NCBI RefSeq assembly: GCF_020037475.1
Contig: NZ_JAIQDB010000009.1
Coordinates: forward strand, 1 to 64,000
From: Sutcliffiella deserti
GTDB lineage: Bacteria > Bacillota > Bacilli > Bacillales > Bacillaceae_I
Reading direction: 5' to 3'
DNA: 64,000 nt
The notes beneath the pieces are model-generated. The model ran no database searches. It saw nothing but the letters and a program-made list of their open reading frames with translations, and was not told the origin of the DNA. Below are positions 37,356 to 47,675 of this stretch, piece after piece. Position 1 is the stretch's first letter, and every line of letters starts with the position of its first letter. The translations under genes were made by a program, and so were the position numbers.

Positions 37356-39122
37356 TTGCATCAAAAATTACATATTTTTATTATCGGACTTTTTCTATTT
37401 TCTACGTTTATTACTTTCTTTAACACCTCGACTGCCTATGCAAATAGAACAATTGAGGTAGCAACGGATGTACTTAATGTACGTGAGAAACCTGATGCAA
37501 ATTCCAGTATCATTTCCAAAGTAGTACGAGGGGAAACCTATCCTGTTATCAGTACCCAAGGAGAATGGTTGAAAATCCAGGTTAGTGACAGTAAATCTGG
37601 CTGGGTTGCATCCTTCCTAGTATCAGATAACAATCAGCCCCACTCTTCTCCAAGTGTTACGGAAGCATCTGAAGTTCAAGTATTAACAGATGATTTGCGG
37701 GTACGTTCCGGTCCTGGAACCAATTTTTCTGTGACAGGCTTTATTCATAGTACAGATGAAGTTAGGTATGTGGACGAAAATGAAAATTGGATCAAAATTA
37801 GGGCTAATGGGATAGACGGCTGGGTTTCTAAAGAATTTATCAGGATTCAAGAGAAAGATCCAAATGAGACGGAAGATCCACCTACATCTCAACCGGAACC
37901 TGATGACCCACAAACAGCAACGATTACTACTAACGGCCTTAACGTTCGTAGCGAACCCACTACACAAAGTGAAGTGCTCGATTCTCTGTCGGAAGGAAAA
38001 GTTGTCTTAGTACTAGAGCAAAAATTAAATTGGTTAAAAATTTCTTATGATCAGAAAACCGGATGGATTCATCAAGATTATGCAAAAATAGACAACCAAA
38101 GTTCTAATAGCACGTCATCAAATGAGACTAATTCAAGTGCTATCATTTCTGTTTCCGGATTAAATGTCCGTAGTGACCCGAGTTTTAGCGGAAAAGTTAT
38201 CGGCCAGGTTCTTCAAGGGGAAGAAGTGACAATAGTAAGTGAAAAAAATAACTGGTGTGAAATTGAATACGAAAGCGGGGAAACTGGTTGGGTAGCAGGC
38301 TGGTTTCTTGCTAAAAAACCTTTGTCTGTTGACTCTTCCTCACTTGATGGCGAAGGTACTGTCCTTATCCTTGAAGATGGCACAAATATCCGAAGTGAGG
38401 CTGCCACATCCGCTAAAGTTATTTATCGGGCTGCGGAAGGTCAATCCTTCCCGATTATTGGTGTAGAAAATAACTGGTATCAAATTCAACTGCAAGACGG
38501 CACGAAGGCCTATGTAGCCGGGTGGATCGTTACAACAAAAGGAAAAGCACCTACCTTCACTCGTGCTGGAGCAGAGCAATATCTATTGAATAAGGTTATT
38601 GTAATAGACCCGGGTCATGGTGGAAAAGATGTAGGAGCCATTGGTGCACAGGGAACCTATGAAAAGGATATTACCCTACGAACCTCGAGGTTGCTGCAGG
38701 ATAAACTGAAAGCTGCTGGAGCTACAGTCTATTTAACAAGGCAAAACGACACCTTTGTCAGTCTGCCAGTTAGAGCACAAACTGCTAATCACCATCACGC
38801 AGATGTATTTTTAAGTCTTCATTATGATAGTATTGATGATTCAAGTGTGACTGGAACCACAACGTACTATTATGACGCTGCAGATAAGAGGCTAGCAAAT
38901 CATGTTCATCAATCTCTTATACAGTTCACTAACTTACGTGACCGTAATGTACGTCAGGAAAATTACCTTGTTTTAAGGGAGAGTCTCCAACCGTCCCTAT
39001 TACTTGAACTTGGTTATATAAGTAATCGCGGGGAAGAACTTACCGTACTGACGAGTGAATTCCAAGAACGTGCATCCACTGCCATTTATCAAGGATTGGC
39101 GCAGTATTTTAGAGATAGATAA
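37356..39122 (+). CDS. yrvJ: SH3-domain N-acetylmuramoyl-L-alanine amidase YrvJ
   Basis: A 588-residue secreted cell-wall hydrolase. The N-terminal signal peptide (about 1-30) ends near STAYA. Five bacterial SH3 domains follow, each with the LNVRxxP-type core (DVLNVREKPD, DDLRVRSGPG, NGLNVRSEPT, SGLNVRSDPS, GTNIRSEAA). The C-terminal Amidase_3 domain (about 415-588) has zinc ligands in VIDPGHGGKD, TYEKDITL and FLSLHYDS, and the catalytic Glu in LLLELGYISN. It cleaves the amide bond between MurNAc and L-Ala. The TTG start has AGGAGG eight bases upstream. It is on the plus strand and independent of its neighbours. Confidence 0.94.
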   Translation: MHQKLHIFIIGLFLFSTFITFFNTSTAYANRTIEVATDVLNVREKPDANSSIISKVVRGETYPVISTQGEWLKIQVSDSKSGWVASFLVSDNNQPHSSPSVTEASEVQVLTDDLRVRSGPGTNFSVTGFIHSTDEVRYVDENENWIKIRANGIDGWVSKEFIRIQEKDPNETEDPPTSQPEPDDPQTATITTNGLNVRSEPTTQSEVLDSLSEGKVVLVLEQKLNWLKISYDQKTGWIHQDYAKIDNQSSNSTSSNETNSSAIISVSGLNVRSDPSFSGKVIGQVLQGEEVTIVSEKNNWCEIEYESGETGWVAGWFLAKKPLSVDSSSLDGEGTVLILEDGTNIRSEAATSAKVIYRAAEGQSFPIIGVENNWYQIQLQDGTKAYVAGWIVTTKGKAPTFTRAGAEQYLLNKVIVIDPGHGGKDVGAIGAQGTYEKDITLRTSRLLQDKLKAAGATVYLTRQNDTFVSLPVRAQTANHHHADVFLSLHYDSIDDSSVTGTTTYYYDAADKRLANHVHQSLIQFTNLRDRNVRQENYLVLRESLQPSLLLELGYISNRGEELTVLTSEFQERASTAIYQGLAQYFRDR

Positions 39123-39134
39123 GAACAAAAGCGC

Positions 39135-39264
39135 AAGGCGCCCGCTTAGAGACGTACAAACTGGACTGAGCCGTATGAGATAAAGGAAACACGAAGAGCG
39201 CTAGCGATTCGATGTTGAGCTTATCGTAAGGAGGCGAGGGAAGTTTGATAGTCTCTGGCGCCTG
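39135..39264. repeat. Imperfect palindromic intergenic repeat
   Basis: AGGCGCC (39136-39142) pairs with GGCGCCT (39257-39263), followed inward by GAGAC/GTCTC and AAACT/AGTTT. The middle contains AGCGCTAGCGATTCGATG. I recall similar dispersed palindromes in other Bacillus genomes. It lies between yrvJ and dtd. Confidence 0.65.
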
Positions 39265-39332
39265 GAGCTGGACGCTGCTTACTTTTGAATAAATTATCCA
39301 CAAACGAAACTTTATATAATTTCCTAAACCAT

Positions 39333-39368
39333 AAAAAAGTGCCGGCAGTAAATTAGTCGGCACTTTTA
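39333..39368 (+). terminator. Terminator downstream of yrvJ
   Basis: AAAAGTGCCG and CGGCACTTTT arms with a loop of about 13 bases; usable on both strands and placed between convergent yrvJ and dtd. Confidence 0.8.
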
Positions 39369-39411
39369 TCTTCTATCCATATATTCTAATTAAACTCTTC
39401 ACAATTTTAAA

Positions 39412-39446
39412 AAATGCATGCTGCACAAACTAAGCAGCATGCATTT
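39412..39446 (-). terminator. Terminator of dtd
   Basis: AAAATGCATGCTGC and GCAGCATGCATTTT form a 14-bp stem directly after the dtd stop. Confidence 0.9.
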
Positions 39447-39457
39447 TCTCATTCAAG

Positions 39458-39901
39458 TTACTTACTTTCCACAATCAAGGTAACAGGGCCATCATTAATA
39501 AAATCAACTTCCATCATGGCGCCGAATTTCCCAGTTTCCACCTTACCTACTCCTTTTTCAAGAAGCTTCTCGTTAAACGCATTATAAATACGTTCCGCAT
39601 GGTCAGGTTTTGCTGCAGCCATAAAATTCGGACGCCTTCCTTTTCTACAGTCACCATACAATGTAAACTGTGAAACAGATAAAATTCCACCCTTGACGTC
39701 CAATAAGGATAAGTTCATTTTTTCGTTCTCATCTTCAAATATCCGTAAATTTACTATTTTATCAGCAACATAGATGGCATCTTCTACTGAATCTTCATGT
39801 GTAACGGCAACAAGGAGCATTAATCCCTTATCTATACTGCCGACCACTTCATTATCTACTCGAACTTCCGCTCTTTTTGCCCGTTGCAATACAACTTTCA
39901 T
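39458..39901 (-). CDS. dtd: D-aminoacyl-tRNA deacylase
   Basis: A 147-residue Dtd that removes D-amino acids (and mischarged Gly) from tRNA. The two active-site motifs are [17 protein letters not shown], containing the SQFTL motif, and [11 protein letters not shown], containing the Gly-cisPro motif at the C-terminus. It begins [15 protein letters not shown]. It lies 16 bp downstream of relA and is likely co-transcribed. Confidence 0.96.
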   Translation of the reverse strand: MKVVLQRAKRAEVRVDNEVVGSIDKGLMLLVAVTHEDSVEDAIYVADKIVNLRIFEDENEKMNLSLLDVKGGILSVSQFTLYGDCRKGRRPNFMAAAKPDHAERIYNAFNEKLLEKGVGKVETGKFGAMMEVDFINDGPVTLIVESK

Positions 39902-39917
39902 TCTCCAAAACCCTCAC

Positions 39918-42116
39918 TTATTGCATAATTCGTCGCACTGAATAGATTTCAGGAACTTGCTTAATCCGCTCTACGACTTTTTGCAGGTGACTGATATTAT
40001 GAATCGCAATAGCCATATTGATGGTGGCCATTTTATTGCGGTCCGATCTACCTGAAACAGCGTTAATGTCAGTTTTAGTCTCGTTAACTGCCTGTAGCAC
40101 TTCATTCAGAAGACCTCGGCGATCATAGCCAGTGATTTCAATTTCTACATTATACTCCCGGCTATCTTTAATATCACCTTCCCACTCGACCTCAATTATG
40201 CGGTCATTCATTCCTTCTGCAACAACGTTTGCACAATCTAATCGGTGAACGGAGACTCCACGCCCTCTTGTGATAAACCCGACAATTTCATCGCCTGGTA
40301 CAGGATTACAGCACCTTGAGAGACGTACTAAAAGGCTGTCTATACCCTGGACAACGACACCTGCGTCCTTCTTGTTTTTGACTGGAACAGTTTTCTTCTT
40401 CTCGGCATTTTCCGTAATGTCTGTTACCTGCTGCTCTAGATCACGTTTACGGCGCAGTTTTTCCGTTAAACGGTTTACCACCTGAAGTGCGGTAATACCA
40501 CTATAGCCAACAGCTGCGAACATATCTTCTTCATTCATAAAATTAAACTTTTCCGCTACTCGATTGATGTTCTCGGAAGTTAACACTTCTTTTAGGTCGA
40601 AATCCATTGCCTTGATTTCTTTTTCTACAAGGTCCCGCCCTTTTTCAACATTTTCTTCACGACGCTGCTTTTTAAAGAATTGGCGAATTCTGTTCTTTGC
40701 CTGAGACGTTTGTGCTAATTTGAGCCAGTCCTGACTAGGTCCATAAGAATGTTTGGAGGTCAAAATCTCTATAATATCACCGGTTTTCAGCTTATAATCC
40801 AGTGTAACCATTTTTCCATTAACCTTGGCACCAATTGTCTTGTTCCCAATTTCCGAGTGAATACGGTAGGAAAAGTCAATAGGCACAGACCCAGATGGGA
40901 GTTCAATGACATCTCCTTTAGGTGTGAACACAAAGACCATATCCGAGAACAGATCAATTTTAAGAGATTCCATGAACTCTTCAGCATTGGTTGCATCGTT
41001 TTGCCATTCCAAAATCTCCCTGAACCAGGTGAGTTTATCTTCTAATGTTGAACGCTCATCCTCTTCCTTGCCTTCCTTATAAGCCCAATGTGCAGCAATT
41101 CCATATTCTGCAATTTGATGCATTTCCGATGTTCGTATCTGAACCTCAAGAGGATCTCCCTTTGGCCCCATGACCGTGGTATGGAGAGATTGATACATAT
41201 TCGGTTTTGGCATCGCGATATAATCTTTAAAACGACCAGGCATAGGTTTCCAGCACGTGTGAATAATCCCAAGCACTGCATAGCAATCTTTAATGCTATC
41301 CACAATAATTCGGACAGCCAATAGATCGTATATCTCACTAAACTGCTTATTTTGCATCGCCATTTTACGGTAAATGCTATAAATGTGCTTTGGCCGACCG
41401 GAAAGCTCCGCCTCGATACTAACCTCCGCAAGGCGTTCTGTTACCTCACCCATTACCTCTTTAATATAAAGTTCACGCTCCGCACGTTTTCGCTTCATTA
41501 AATTAACGATGCGGTAATATTGCTGAGGATTAAGATAACGTAGTGCTGTGTCTTCCAATTCCCATTTAATTTTCGATATCCCTAAACGGTGTGCAAGTGG
41601 AGCAAAGATTTCTAATGTTTCATTGGAAATCCGGCGCTGCTTTTCTTGGGGAAGATGCTTTAATGTCCTCATATTATGCAGACGATCAGCTAGCTTAATT
41701 AAAATAACGCGAATGTCCTGAGCCATTGCAACAAACATTTTTCGGTGATTTTCTGCTTGCTGCTCTTCCTGGGATTTGTATTTAATTTTCCCAAGCTTTG
41801 TCACTCCGTCCACCAGCATGGCCACTTCTAAATTAAAAGCTTCTTTTATTTCATCCATCGTAATGGCGGTGTCTTCTACCACATCATGAAGAAATCCAGC
41901 AGCAATGGTAGCCGGATCTAAATCAAGGTCAACAAGTATCCCTGCGACCTGTATTGGATGTATAATATAAGGCTCTCCAGACTTACGATACTGTTCTGCA
42001 TGAGCATTTTTAGCAAACTCATAAGCCTTTTCTAAAAATACGATATCCTCGCTCTTCAAATAGCGCCTCGCATTATCTATCACTTGGTCTGCAGTTAACA
42101 CTTGCTCATTTGCCAT
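39918..42116 (-). CDS. relA: Bifunctional (p)ppGpp synthetase/hydrolase RelA
   Basis: A 732-residue RelA/SpoT homologue. The hydrolase HD domain (about 25-190) has H53 and HD at 77-78 in FLHDVVEDT. The synthetase domain (about 230-340) includes RVKDYIAMPKPN-type FKDYIAMPKPNMYQSLHT. TGS (about 390-450), a zinc-finger-like region with RCCNPVPGD and a C-terminal ACT domain follow. Both activities appear intact. It controls the stringent response. The start MANEQVLTADQV at 42116 matches B. subtilis; a GTG four codons earlier is less likely. Confidence 0.96.
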   Translation of the reverse strand: MANEQVLTADQVIDNARRYLKSEDIVFLEKAYEFAKNAHAEQYRKSGEPYIIHPIQVAGILVDLDLDPATIAAGFLHDVVEDTAITMDEIKEAFNLEVAMLVDGVTKLGKIKYKSQEEQQAENHRKMFVAMAQDIRVILIKLADRLHNMRTLKHLPQEKQRRISNETLEIFAPLAHRLGISKIKWELEDTALRYLNPQQYYRIVNLMKRKRAERELYIKEVMGEVTERLAEVSIEAELSGRPKHIYSIYRKMAMQNKQFSEIYDLLAVRIIVDSIKDCYAVLGIIHTCWKPMPGRFKDYIAMPKPNMYQSLHTTVMGPKGDPLEVQIRTSEMHQIAEYGIAAHWAYKEGKEEDERSTLEDKLTWFREILEWQNDATNAEEFMESLKIDLFSDMVFVFTPKGDVIELPSGSVPIDFSYRIHSEIGNKTIGAKVNGKMVTLDYKLKTGDIIEILTSKHSYGPSQDWLKLAQTSQAKNRIRQFFKKQRREENVEKGRDLVEKEIKAMDFDLKEVLTSENINRVAEKFNFMNEEDMFAAVGYSGITALQVVNRLTEKLRRKRDLEQQVTDITENAEKKKTVPVKNKKDAGVVVQGIDSLLVRLSRCCNPVPGDEIVGFITRGRGVSVHRLDCANVVAEGMNDRIIEVEWEGDIKDSREYNVEIEITGYDRRGLLNEVLQAVNETKTDINAVSGRSDRNKMATINMAIAIHNISHLQKVVERIKQVPEIYSVRRIMQ

Positions 42117-42417
42117 ATTTCTACTCACCTTTTGACTTTCTTATTATTTGTAGGAAAACTTGAACCGTTCCAAGTTTAGTTAATTAATTATGTTGTAATT
42201 ATTATCGTGAATATTTAAGGAGATGTAAAGGGTTTAGGTAGTAAAAATAAAGATTTGTCGACATATTTTTCAGGAACCTCTGTAAATTTTATACTTTTTT
42301 CGTTGGTAACCCTGTGTTTTATATGGAAATACTTTATATATTGGAATTTTCCTAACTTGAGCATGGGGCGAAACCTTTATATACTACTCTGCTAATAGGT
42401 AGGGTACTGAATTAACT

Positions 42418-43690
42418 CCCTGTTCCTTTCCGTTGCAGGTGCTCGCTTTCCGCGGGGCGGTGCGGGAGCCTCCTCGGCTGCGCCTGTGGGGTCTCCCGTC
42501 TACCGCTATCGCCCGCAGGAGTCGAGCACCTTCCACTCCAATACACAGGGGGGAATACTTTATATTTTAGGGTATTTTCAAGTTTAAATTATGATGGGAA
42601 TTCTCTAAGCACTACCCTGTTAATAGGTAGGTTACTTCTGAATCTCCCTGTTCCTTTCCGTTTCTGGTGCTCGCTTTTCGCGGGGCGGTGCAGGAGCCTC
42701 CTCGGCTACGCCTGTGGGGTCTCCTGTCTACCGTTATCTCCCGCTGGAGTCGAGCACCTTCCACTCCACTACACAGGGGGGAATACTTTATATTTTAGGG
42801 TATTTTCAAGTTTAAATTATGATGGGAATTCTCTAAGCACTACCCTGTTAATAGGTAGGTTACTTCTGAATCTCCCTGTTCCTTTCCGTTTCAGGTGCTC
42901 GCTTTTCGCGGGGCGGTGCAGGAGTCTCCTTCGGCTGCGCCTGCGGGGTCTCCTGCCTACCGCTATCTCCCGCTGGAGTCGAGCACCTTCCACTCCAATC
43001 CACAGGGTGGGATACTTTATAGATTAGGAAGTTTTCAAGTTTGATCATGTGGCTAAATCTCTAAGTACTCCCCTGATATAGGTAGGTTACCTCTGAATCT
43101 CCCTGTTCAATTCCGTTTCAGGTGCTCGCTTTCCGCGGGGCGGTGCAGGAGCCTCCTCGGCTACGCCTGTGGGGTCTCCTGTCTACCGTTATCTCCCGCT
43201 GGAGTCGAGCACCTTCCACTCCAATGCACAGGGTGGGATACTTTATATATTAGGAAGTTTTCAAGTTTGATCATGTTGCGAAATCTCTAAGTACTCCCCT
43301 GATATAGGTAGGTTACCTCTGAATCTCCCTGTTCAATTCCGTTTCAGGTGCTCGCTTTCCGCGGGGCGGTGCAGGAGCCTCCTCGGCTACGCCTGTGGGG
43401 TCTCCTGTCTACCGATATCTACCGCTGGAGTCGAGCACCTTCCTCTCCAATGCACAGGGTGGGATACGTTATATATTAGGAAGTTTTCAAGTTTGATCAT
43501 GTAGCGAAATCTCTAAGTACTCCCCTGATATAGGTCGGTTACCTCTGAATCTCCCTGTTCAATTCCGTTTCAGGTGCTCGCTTTCCGCGGGGCGGTGCAG
43601 GAGCCTCCTCGGCTACGCCTGTGGGGTCTCCTGTCTACCGTTATCTCCCGCTGGAGTCGAGCACCTTCCACTCCAATCCACAGGGGGAAA
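42418..43690. repeat. Six tandem copies of a GC-rich palindromic element (226-228 bp period)
   Basis: Palindromic cores begin with CCCTGT at 42418, 42646, 42874, 43101, 43327 and 43553 and end with ACAGGG about 133 bp later. Inside are inverted arms AGGTGCTCG and CGAGCACCT and the GC-rich core CCGCGGGGCGG ... GGAGCCTCCTCGGCT ... GGGGTCTCC. Spacers of about 95 bp (TATATTTTAGG, TTTTCAAGTTT, GATATAGGTAGG) are also conserved, so the whole 227-bp unit was duplicated. Short open frames across it have no translation signals. The rest of 42117-42417 shows no gene. Confidence 0.95.
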
Positions 43691-43774
43691 TTCTTTATAG
43701 ATTATGACCTTTTCAACATTCTTGACAACTTATGCTACTCTGAAACCGTATAGGGGACTACTATAGTTCTAGCT

Positions 43775-44150
43775 ACTTCTAGCTGTTGATCGGAACGAAA
43801 GGCGGAGACTCCTGCGGGAGGTAGTGGAAGCCGCTGAAAAAGTACATAATTTTAGGTTTGGGTTAAACTCCGCTGTTACTTTCCGCAAATGGCTTCGCTT
43901 TCCGCGGGGCGACCTTGAGCCTCCTCGGGCTATGCCCTGCGGGGTCTCAAGCTTGTCGCTACTCCCCCGCTGGAGTCTACGCCATTTGCTCCAATCCACA
44001 GCTAGAAGCCACCCAAATCTATATGTTTTCAGTTTTTCAGTGGCCTCGAGGTAGTGCTTAGGGAAGACCCCGCAGGCGTTAGCCGAGGAGGCTTCCCAAG
44101 CGCCCCGCGGACGCGAAGCCTTGCGTGGAGATCAACAGCGGTCAATGAAG
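43775..44150. repeat. Nested divergent copies of the palindromic element
   Basis: An incomplete copy at 43785-43845 (GGAACGAAAGGCGGAGACTC) is interrupted by a complete one whose arms are GCAAATGGC (43885-43893) and GCCATTTGC (43981-43989). More of the first type then follows (44050-44150, GGGAAGACCCCGCAGGCG). The order suggests one element inserted into another. From 44150 to 44314 I see only a fragment of the same family. Confidence 0.75.
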
Positions 44151-44314
44151 CAGACACCTTAATTAATCGTTTGGCAGGAACCTACCTCAATCCACGACTC
44201 CTACTAAAAATGGACACTTGTAACATGCGAAAGAGCAGCATCCATTTCTAAAAACCTAGCTGTTAATCGGAAAGAAAGGCGCAAACTCCTGCTGGTAATA
44301 CTCACAGATATAAG

Positions 44315-44345
44315 AAAACTAGAGCAAGGTTTAGTTGCTCTAGCT
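44315..44345 (-). terminator. Terminator of apt
   Basis: CTAGAGCAA and TTGCTCTAG arms with a short loop, followed on the minus strand by TTTTCTT. Confidence 0.82.
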
Positions 44346-44355
44346 TGTGTGAATT

Positions 44356-44868
44356 TTAGTATTTCATTAGTGTTAATATATCAAAATCGTCTAGTTTGCT
44401 ACGTCCATCTAAATAGGTTAGTTCAATTAGGAATGCGATCCCTGCTACTACCCCGCCTAGCTCCTGAACAAGTTTAATGGTTGCTTCAATTGTTCCGCCC
44501 GTTGCTAGCAGGTCGTCTGTAATCAGGACACGCTGCCCTGGCTTGATTGCATCTTTGTGGATGGTTAACACATCTTTACCGTATTCTAATCCGTATTCTA
44601 CTCTGGCAACTTCACGTGGAAGCTTTCCTTCTTTACGAACTGGTGCAAAACCTACACCTAAAGAATAGGCAACCGGACAACCAATAATAAATCCACGAGC
44701 CTCTGGTCCAACAATTAGGTCAATTTCTCTTTCACGAGCATATTCCACAATTTGGTCTGTCGCATAACGATACGCATCGCCATTATCCATTAATGTAGTA
44801 ATATCCTTAAATTGTATACCTGGTTTTGGCCAGTCGGGAACAATTGTAATATATTTCTTTAAATCCAT
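44356..44868 (-). CDS. apt: Adenine phosphoribosyltransferase
   Basis: A 170-residue purine salvage enzyme converting adenine and PRPP to AMP. The PRPP-binding motif is [13 protein letters not shown] near 119-131. The N-terminal [16 protein letters not shown] and [13 protein letters not shown] are typical. It follows recJ by 14 bp, the recJ-apt arrangement of B. subtilis. GGAGG lies upstream of ATG 44868. Confidence 0.97.
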   Translation of the reverse strand: MDLKKYITIVPDWPKPGIQFKDITTLMDNGDAYRYATDQIVEYAREREIDLIVGPEARGFIIGCPVAYSLGVGFAPVRKEGKLPREVARVEYGLEYGKDVLTIHKDAIKPGQRVLITDDLLATGGTIEATIKLVQELGGVVAGIAFLIELTYLDGRSKLDDFDILTLMKY

Positions 44869-44882
44869 CTTCTTTTTTCCTC

Positions 44883-47228
44883 CTATGAATGAACAGTGCT
44901 CTTTTTGGTTAGATGCTGATCAAACCACTCTTTTAATTGTTTGTAAGACGAGTATAAAAACAAGTTTTCAAGCATCAGTTGCTGCTGTTTTTGAACAAAT
45001 GTAGCAGACTCTTCAAAGTCTCGTTTATTGGCAGCATGGTTTAATGCGATAAAGCCCTTGTCTATTGTAACAAATTCTAATTCAAAAAACACCTGTGACA
45101 TAAAATCTATCGTTTCTTTTGACCAACCGCGGTGCTTCGCGATTTCTTCTGCATACCTTTTCAGATCAAATGGACCCTTTTTGGTTAAAAAGCCATAGTA
45201 CCATTTAAAGTGATCTCTCGTTGGTATGGTTGAGAAATAATGGTTTTCTTTTTGATAGAATGATGCATAGATGCGAGAAGGGGATGTTCTCTGCAAGAGT
45301 TCCGCTAATGTTTTTTCTTCATTGGGAATGTCTAATAGAACTACATATTTCCCTTCTAAATCTATTTCTGTACCTTGTACTACATGATTAAGGTATGGAA
45401 TGAACTCTTCCCCTACCTTCAAATCTTCTATAGTGCTAGTGTTAAAAAACAGTATTTGTAGTTTCTTTTTATCTATTCCTTGTAATGCTTGATTTAACTG
45501 TTTAGTGGAGCGAATATCAAATAGCTGCCAACCTGCTACACGTATATCTTTCAAAAAGAGTTGCGGCTTTCTGAAATTATTCCATTCATTAATGGCAAGT
45601 TCCCCTAATATATCTAGAGAAGCAATTGGAGAAATATGATGGTAAGTTGGACCAAAACCAAAGCCAACACAATCGATGGAATTTCCATCCTTTTCTATTA
45701 CAAGCTTTAGATGATTATTTTTGTTTCCTATTTGACGAATTTGTTGTGGAAACGCCTCTTTTACCAAGACTCTTGGTTTTGGATTTGCCACTCCATAAGG
45801 TGCGAGCTTTTCTAACTGTTCAATCGTTTCAATGGTTACTTCATCTAGTTCACACTCAATATCTACCTCTGTGATAGGTGTGAAATCTTCTTCTGTAAGC
45901 ACTTCATTTGCGATCATGTTCATTCGTTTTCGCAACTCTTCCACATCTTCTATCTTTAATGTCATCCCTGCCGCCATTGGGTGTCCACCGAAGTGTGGCA
46001 GAATATCACGGCAGGAGGATAGATGTTCAAAGAGGTCAAAACCAATAATAGACCGAGCAGATCCTTTAGCAAGTCCTTTTTCTTCATCTAGGCTTAGTAC
46101 AATGGTAGGACGATAAAAGCGATCAACGAGCCTTGATGCCACAATCCCAATAACTCCAGCGTTCCAATTGTGACCTGCTACAATTATAAAGGAGTTTTCG
46201 TCTGGCGGATAATTTTCCTCCACCTGTTGGATGGCTTCTTCTGCAATTTGTGTAACGATCTGTTGTCTTTCTTTATTGCAGACTTCCATTTCTTCAGCAA
46301 GTTCCTTCGCTTCTTTTGCATCCTCTGTCATTAATAAGTGAACAGCAGGATCTGCGCTATCAAGTCTACCTACCGCATTGATTCTCGGACCAATGGAAAA
46401 ACCGATTGTTTCTTCTGTAATAGTATGGGCTTCTACTCCACATTTATGAAGCAAGGCCATTAAACCGACTCTAGTCGTTTGCCTCATTTTTTTTATGCCT
46501 TTAGAAGCTAATAATCGATTTTCGTCTACAAGAGGCACAAGGTCAGCAATGGTTCCTATTGCTGCAATTTCCAGTAAATGCACTGGGTTCTTCCCTAAAA
46601 GCGCATGAGCAACCTTATAGGCAACACCTACTCCTGCTAACTCTTTAAAAGGATAAGAACATGTTTCTTTTTTAGGATGAATAATACCAAACGCCTCAGG
46701 TAATACTGGTCCTGGTTCATGGTGGTCTGTAATAATTAAATCAAGGCCTATTTCTTTAGCAATCGTTGCTTCATGGAGAGCTGATATACCTGTATCCACC
46801 GTGATAATTACCGTGTAGCCACTCTCTTTCGCATGCCTGAAAGCCGCTTCATTCGGTCCATAACCTTCTGTAAAACGGTTAGGTATATAAAAGTCTACTA
46901 AAGCGCCCTTTTCACGGAGTGCTGTCATCATTACCGTAGTACTGCTTACGCCATCCGCATCATAATCTCCGTAAACTAGTATCTTTTCGTTCTTTTCTAT
47001 TGCCAGTTCAATTCTCTGAACGACTTTTTCCATATCTTCCAATAGAAATGGATCATGAAACTCTTTATCATCTGTATTCAGAAAATCCTTTGCCTGTTCA
47101 AGGTTATCCATTCCCCTATTAACTAATAGAGAAGCGATTAGTGGTGCTATATTTAAAGATTCAGCTAGATGCTGTACAGTTTCAACATTAGGTTTATTAA
47201 TATTCCAGCGTGATTTAGAAGCTAACAA
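44883..47228 (-). CDS. recJ: Single-stranded-DNA-specific exonuclease RecJ
   Basis: A 781-residue 5'-3' ssDNA exonuclease of the DHH superfamily, used in recombination and mismatch repair. The [10 protein letters not shown] metal motif is near residue 86, DHHEPG near 170, and the DHHA1 motif with GGHPMAAG near 405. A long C-terminal extension typical of Firmicutes RecJ follows. The start is TTG 47228 with GGGAGG about seven bases upstream. It lies just upstream of apt. Confidence 0.96.
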   Translation of the reverse strand: MLASKSRWNINKPNVETVQHLAESLNIAPLIASLLVNRGMDNLEQAKDFLNTDDKEFHDPFLLEDMEKVVQRIELAIEKNEKILVYGDYDADGVSSTTVMMTALREKGALVDFYIPNRFTEGYGPNEAAFRHAKESGYTVIITVDTGISALHEATIAKEIGLDLIITDHHEPGPVLPEAFGIIHPKKETCSYPFKELAGVGVAYKVAHALLGKNPVHLLEIAAIGTIADLVPLVDENRLLASKGIKKMRQTTRVGLMALLHKCGVEAHTITEETIGFSIGPRINAVGRLDSADPAVHLLMTEDAKEAKELAEEMEVCNKERQQIVTQIAEEAIQQVEENYPPDENSFIIVAGHNWNAGVIGIVASRLVDRFYRPTIVLSLDEEKGLAKGSARSIIGFDLFEHLSSCRDILPHFGGHPMAAGMTLKIEDVEELRKRMNMIANEVLTEEDFTPITEVDIECELDEVTIETIEQLEKLAPYGVANPKPRVLVKEAFPQQIRQIGNKNNHLKLVIEKDGNSIDCVGFGFGPTYHHISPIASLDILGELAINEWNNFRKPQLFLKDIRVAGWQLFDIRSTKQLNQALQGIDKKKLQILFFNTSTIEDLKVGEEFIPYLNHVVQGTEIDLEGKYVVLLDIPNEEKTLAELLQRTSPSRIYASFYQKENHYFSTIPTRDHFKWYYGFLTKKGPFDLKRYAEEIAKHRGWSKETIDFMSQVFFELEFVTIDKGFIALNHAANKRDFEESATFVQKQQQLMLENLFLYSSYKQLKEWFDQHLTKKSTVHS

Positions 47229-47332
47229 TGTAATTCCTCCCTTAGCCTACCCTATTATACTAGAGTGTGAGAAACCCATCAATATGAGCTATAGTTTTAT
47301 CACTAGGAAAGAAGACTTTAATTAGGCAAAAC

Positions 47333-47366
47333 AGAAAAACACCGACCATCAAGGTCCGTGCTTTTC
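47333..47366 (-). terminator. Terminator overlapping the lapA stop codon
   Basis: On the minus strand GCACGGACC and GGTCGGTG pair and TTTTTC follows. The stem includes the last codons of lapA. Confidence 0.75.
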
Positions 47367-47648
47367 ATCTAGCTTATTCAAGTTTTCATCTTGAGGTTTA
47401 TCTGATTTGTTAGGTCCTTCTGGTTGTTTATGATGCATTTTTCTCTTTAGCAGTACTACTTGATATACACCAATTGAACCGGCTATCACAATTCCCATCA
47501 GGGTGGAAAATAAGATAACTAAAACCAAGGGCCACTCTCCTGTTCCGAAGAAAAAGTTCACTTCAACAGGAGCAACATTCAGTACAGCAAATATTGCAAT
47601 GATTATTGTAAAAATAAAGCCGGCTAACAGATACCACTGACTTTTCAT
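47349..47648 (-). CDS. yrvD: LapA family (DUF1049) membrane protein YrvD
   Basis: A 99-residue protein with two membrane segments (about 4-26 and 40-62) and a short charged C-terminal tail (KMHHKQPEGPNKSDKPQDEN). LapA proteins of E. coli help regulate lipopolysaccharide; in Gram-positives the role is unknown. The position between recJ and secDF matches B. subtilis yrvD. GGGGAGG lies upstream of ATG 47648. Confidence 0.88.
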   Translation of the reverse strand: MKSQWYLLAGFIFTIIIAIFAVLNVAPVEVNFFFGTGEWPLVLVILFSTLMGIVIAGSIGVYQVVLLKRKMHHKQPEGPNKSDKPQDENLNKLDEKHGP

Positions 47649-47675
47649 CTACGTAACCTCCCCCCTAAACAATAT

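Noticed and set aside
42860..44251. Short frames across the palindromic repeats ([14 protein letters not shown] peptides)
   Set aside because: They recur wherever the repeat occurs and reflect its GC-rich core, with no start signals.
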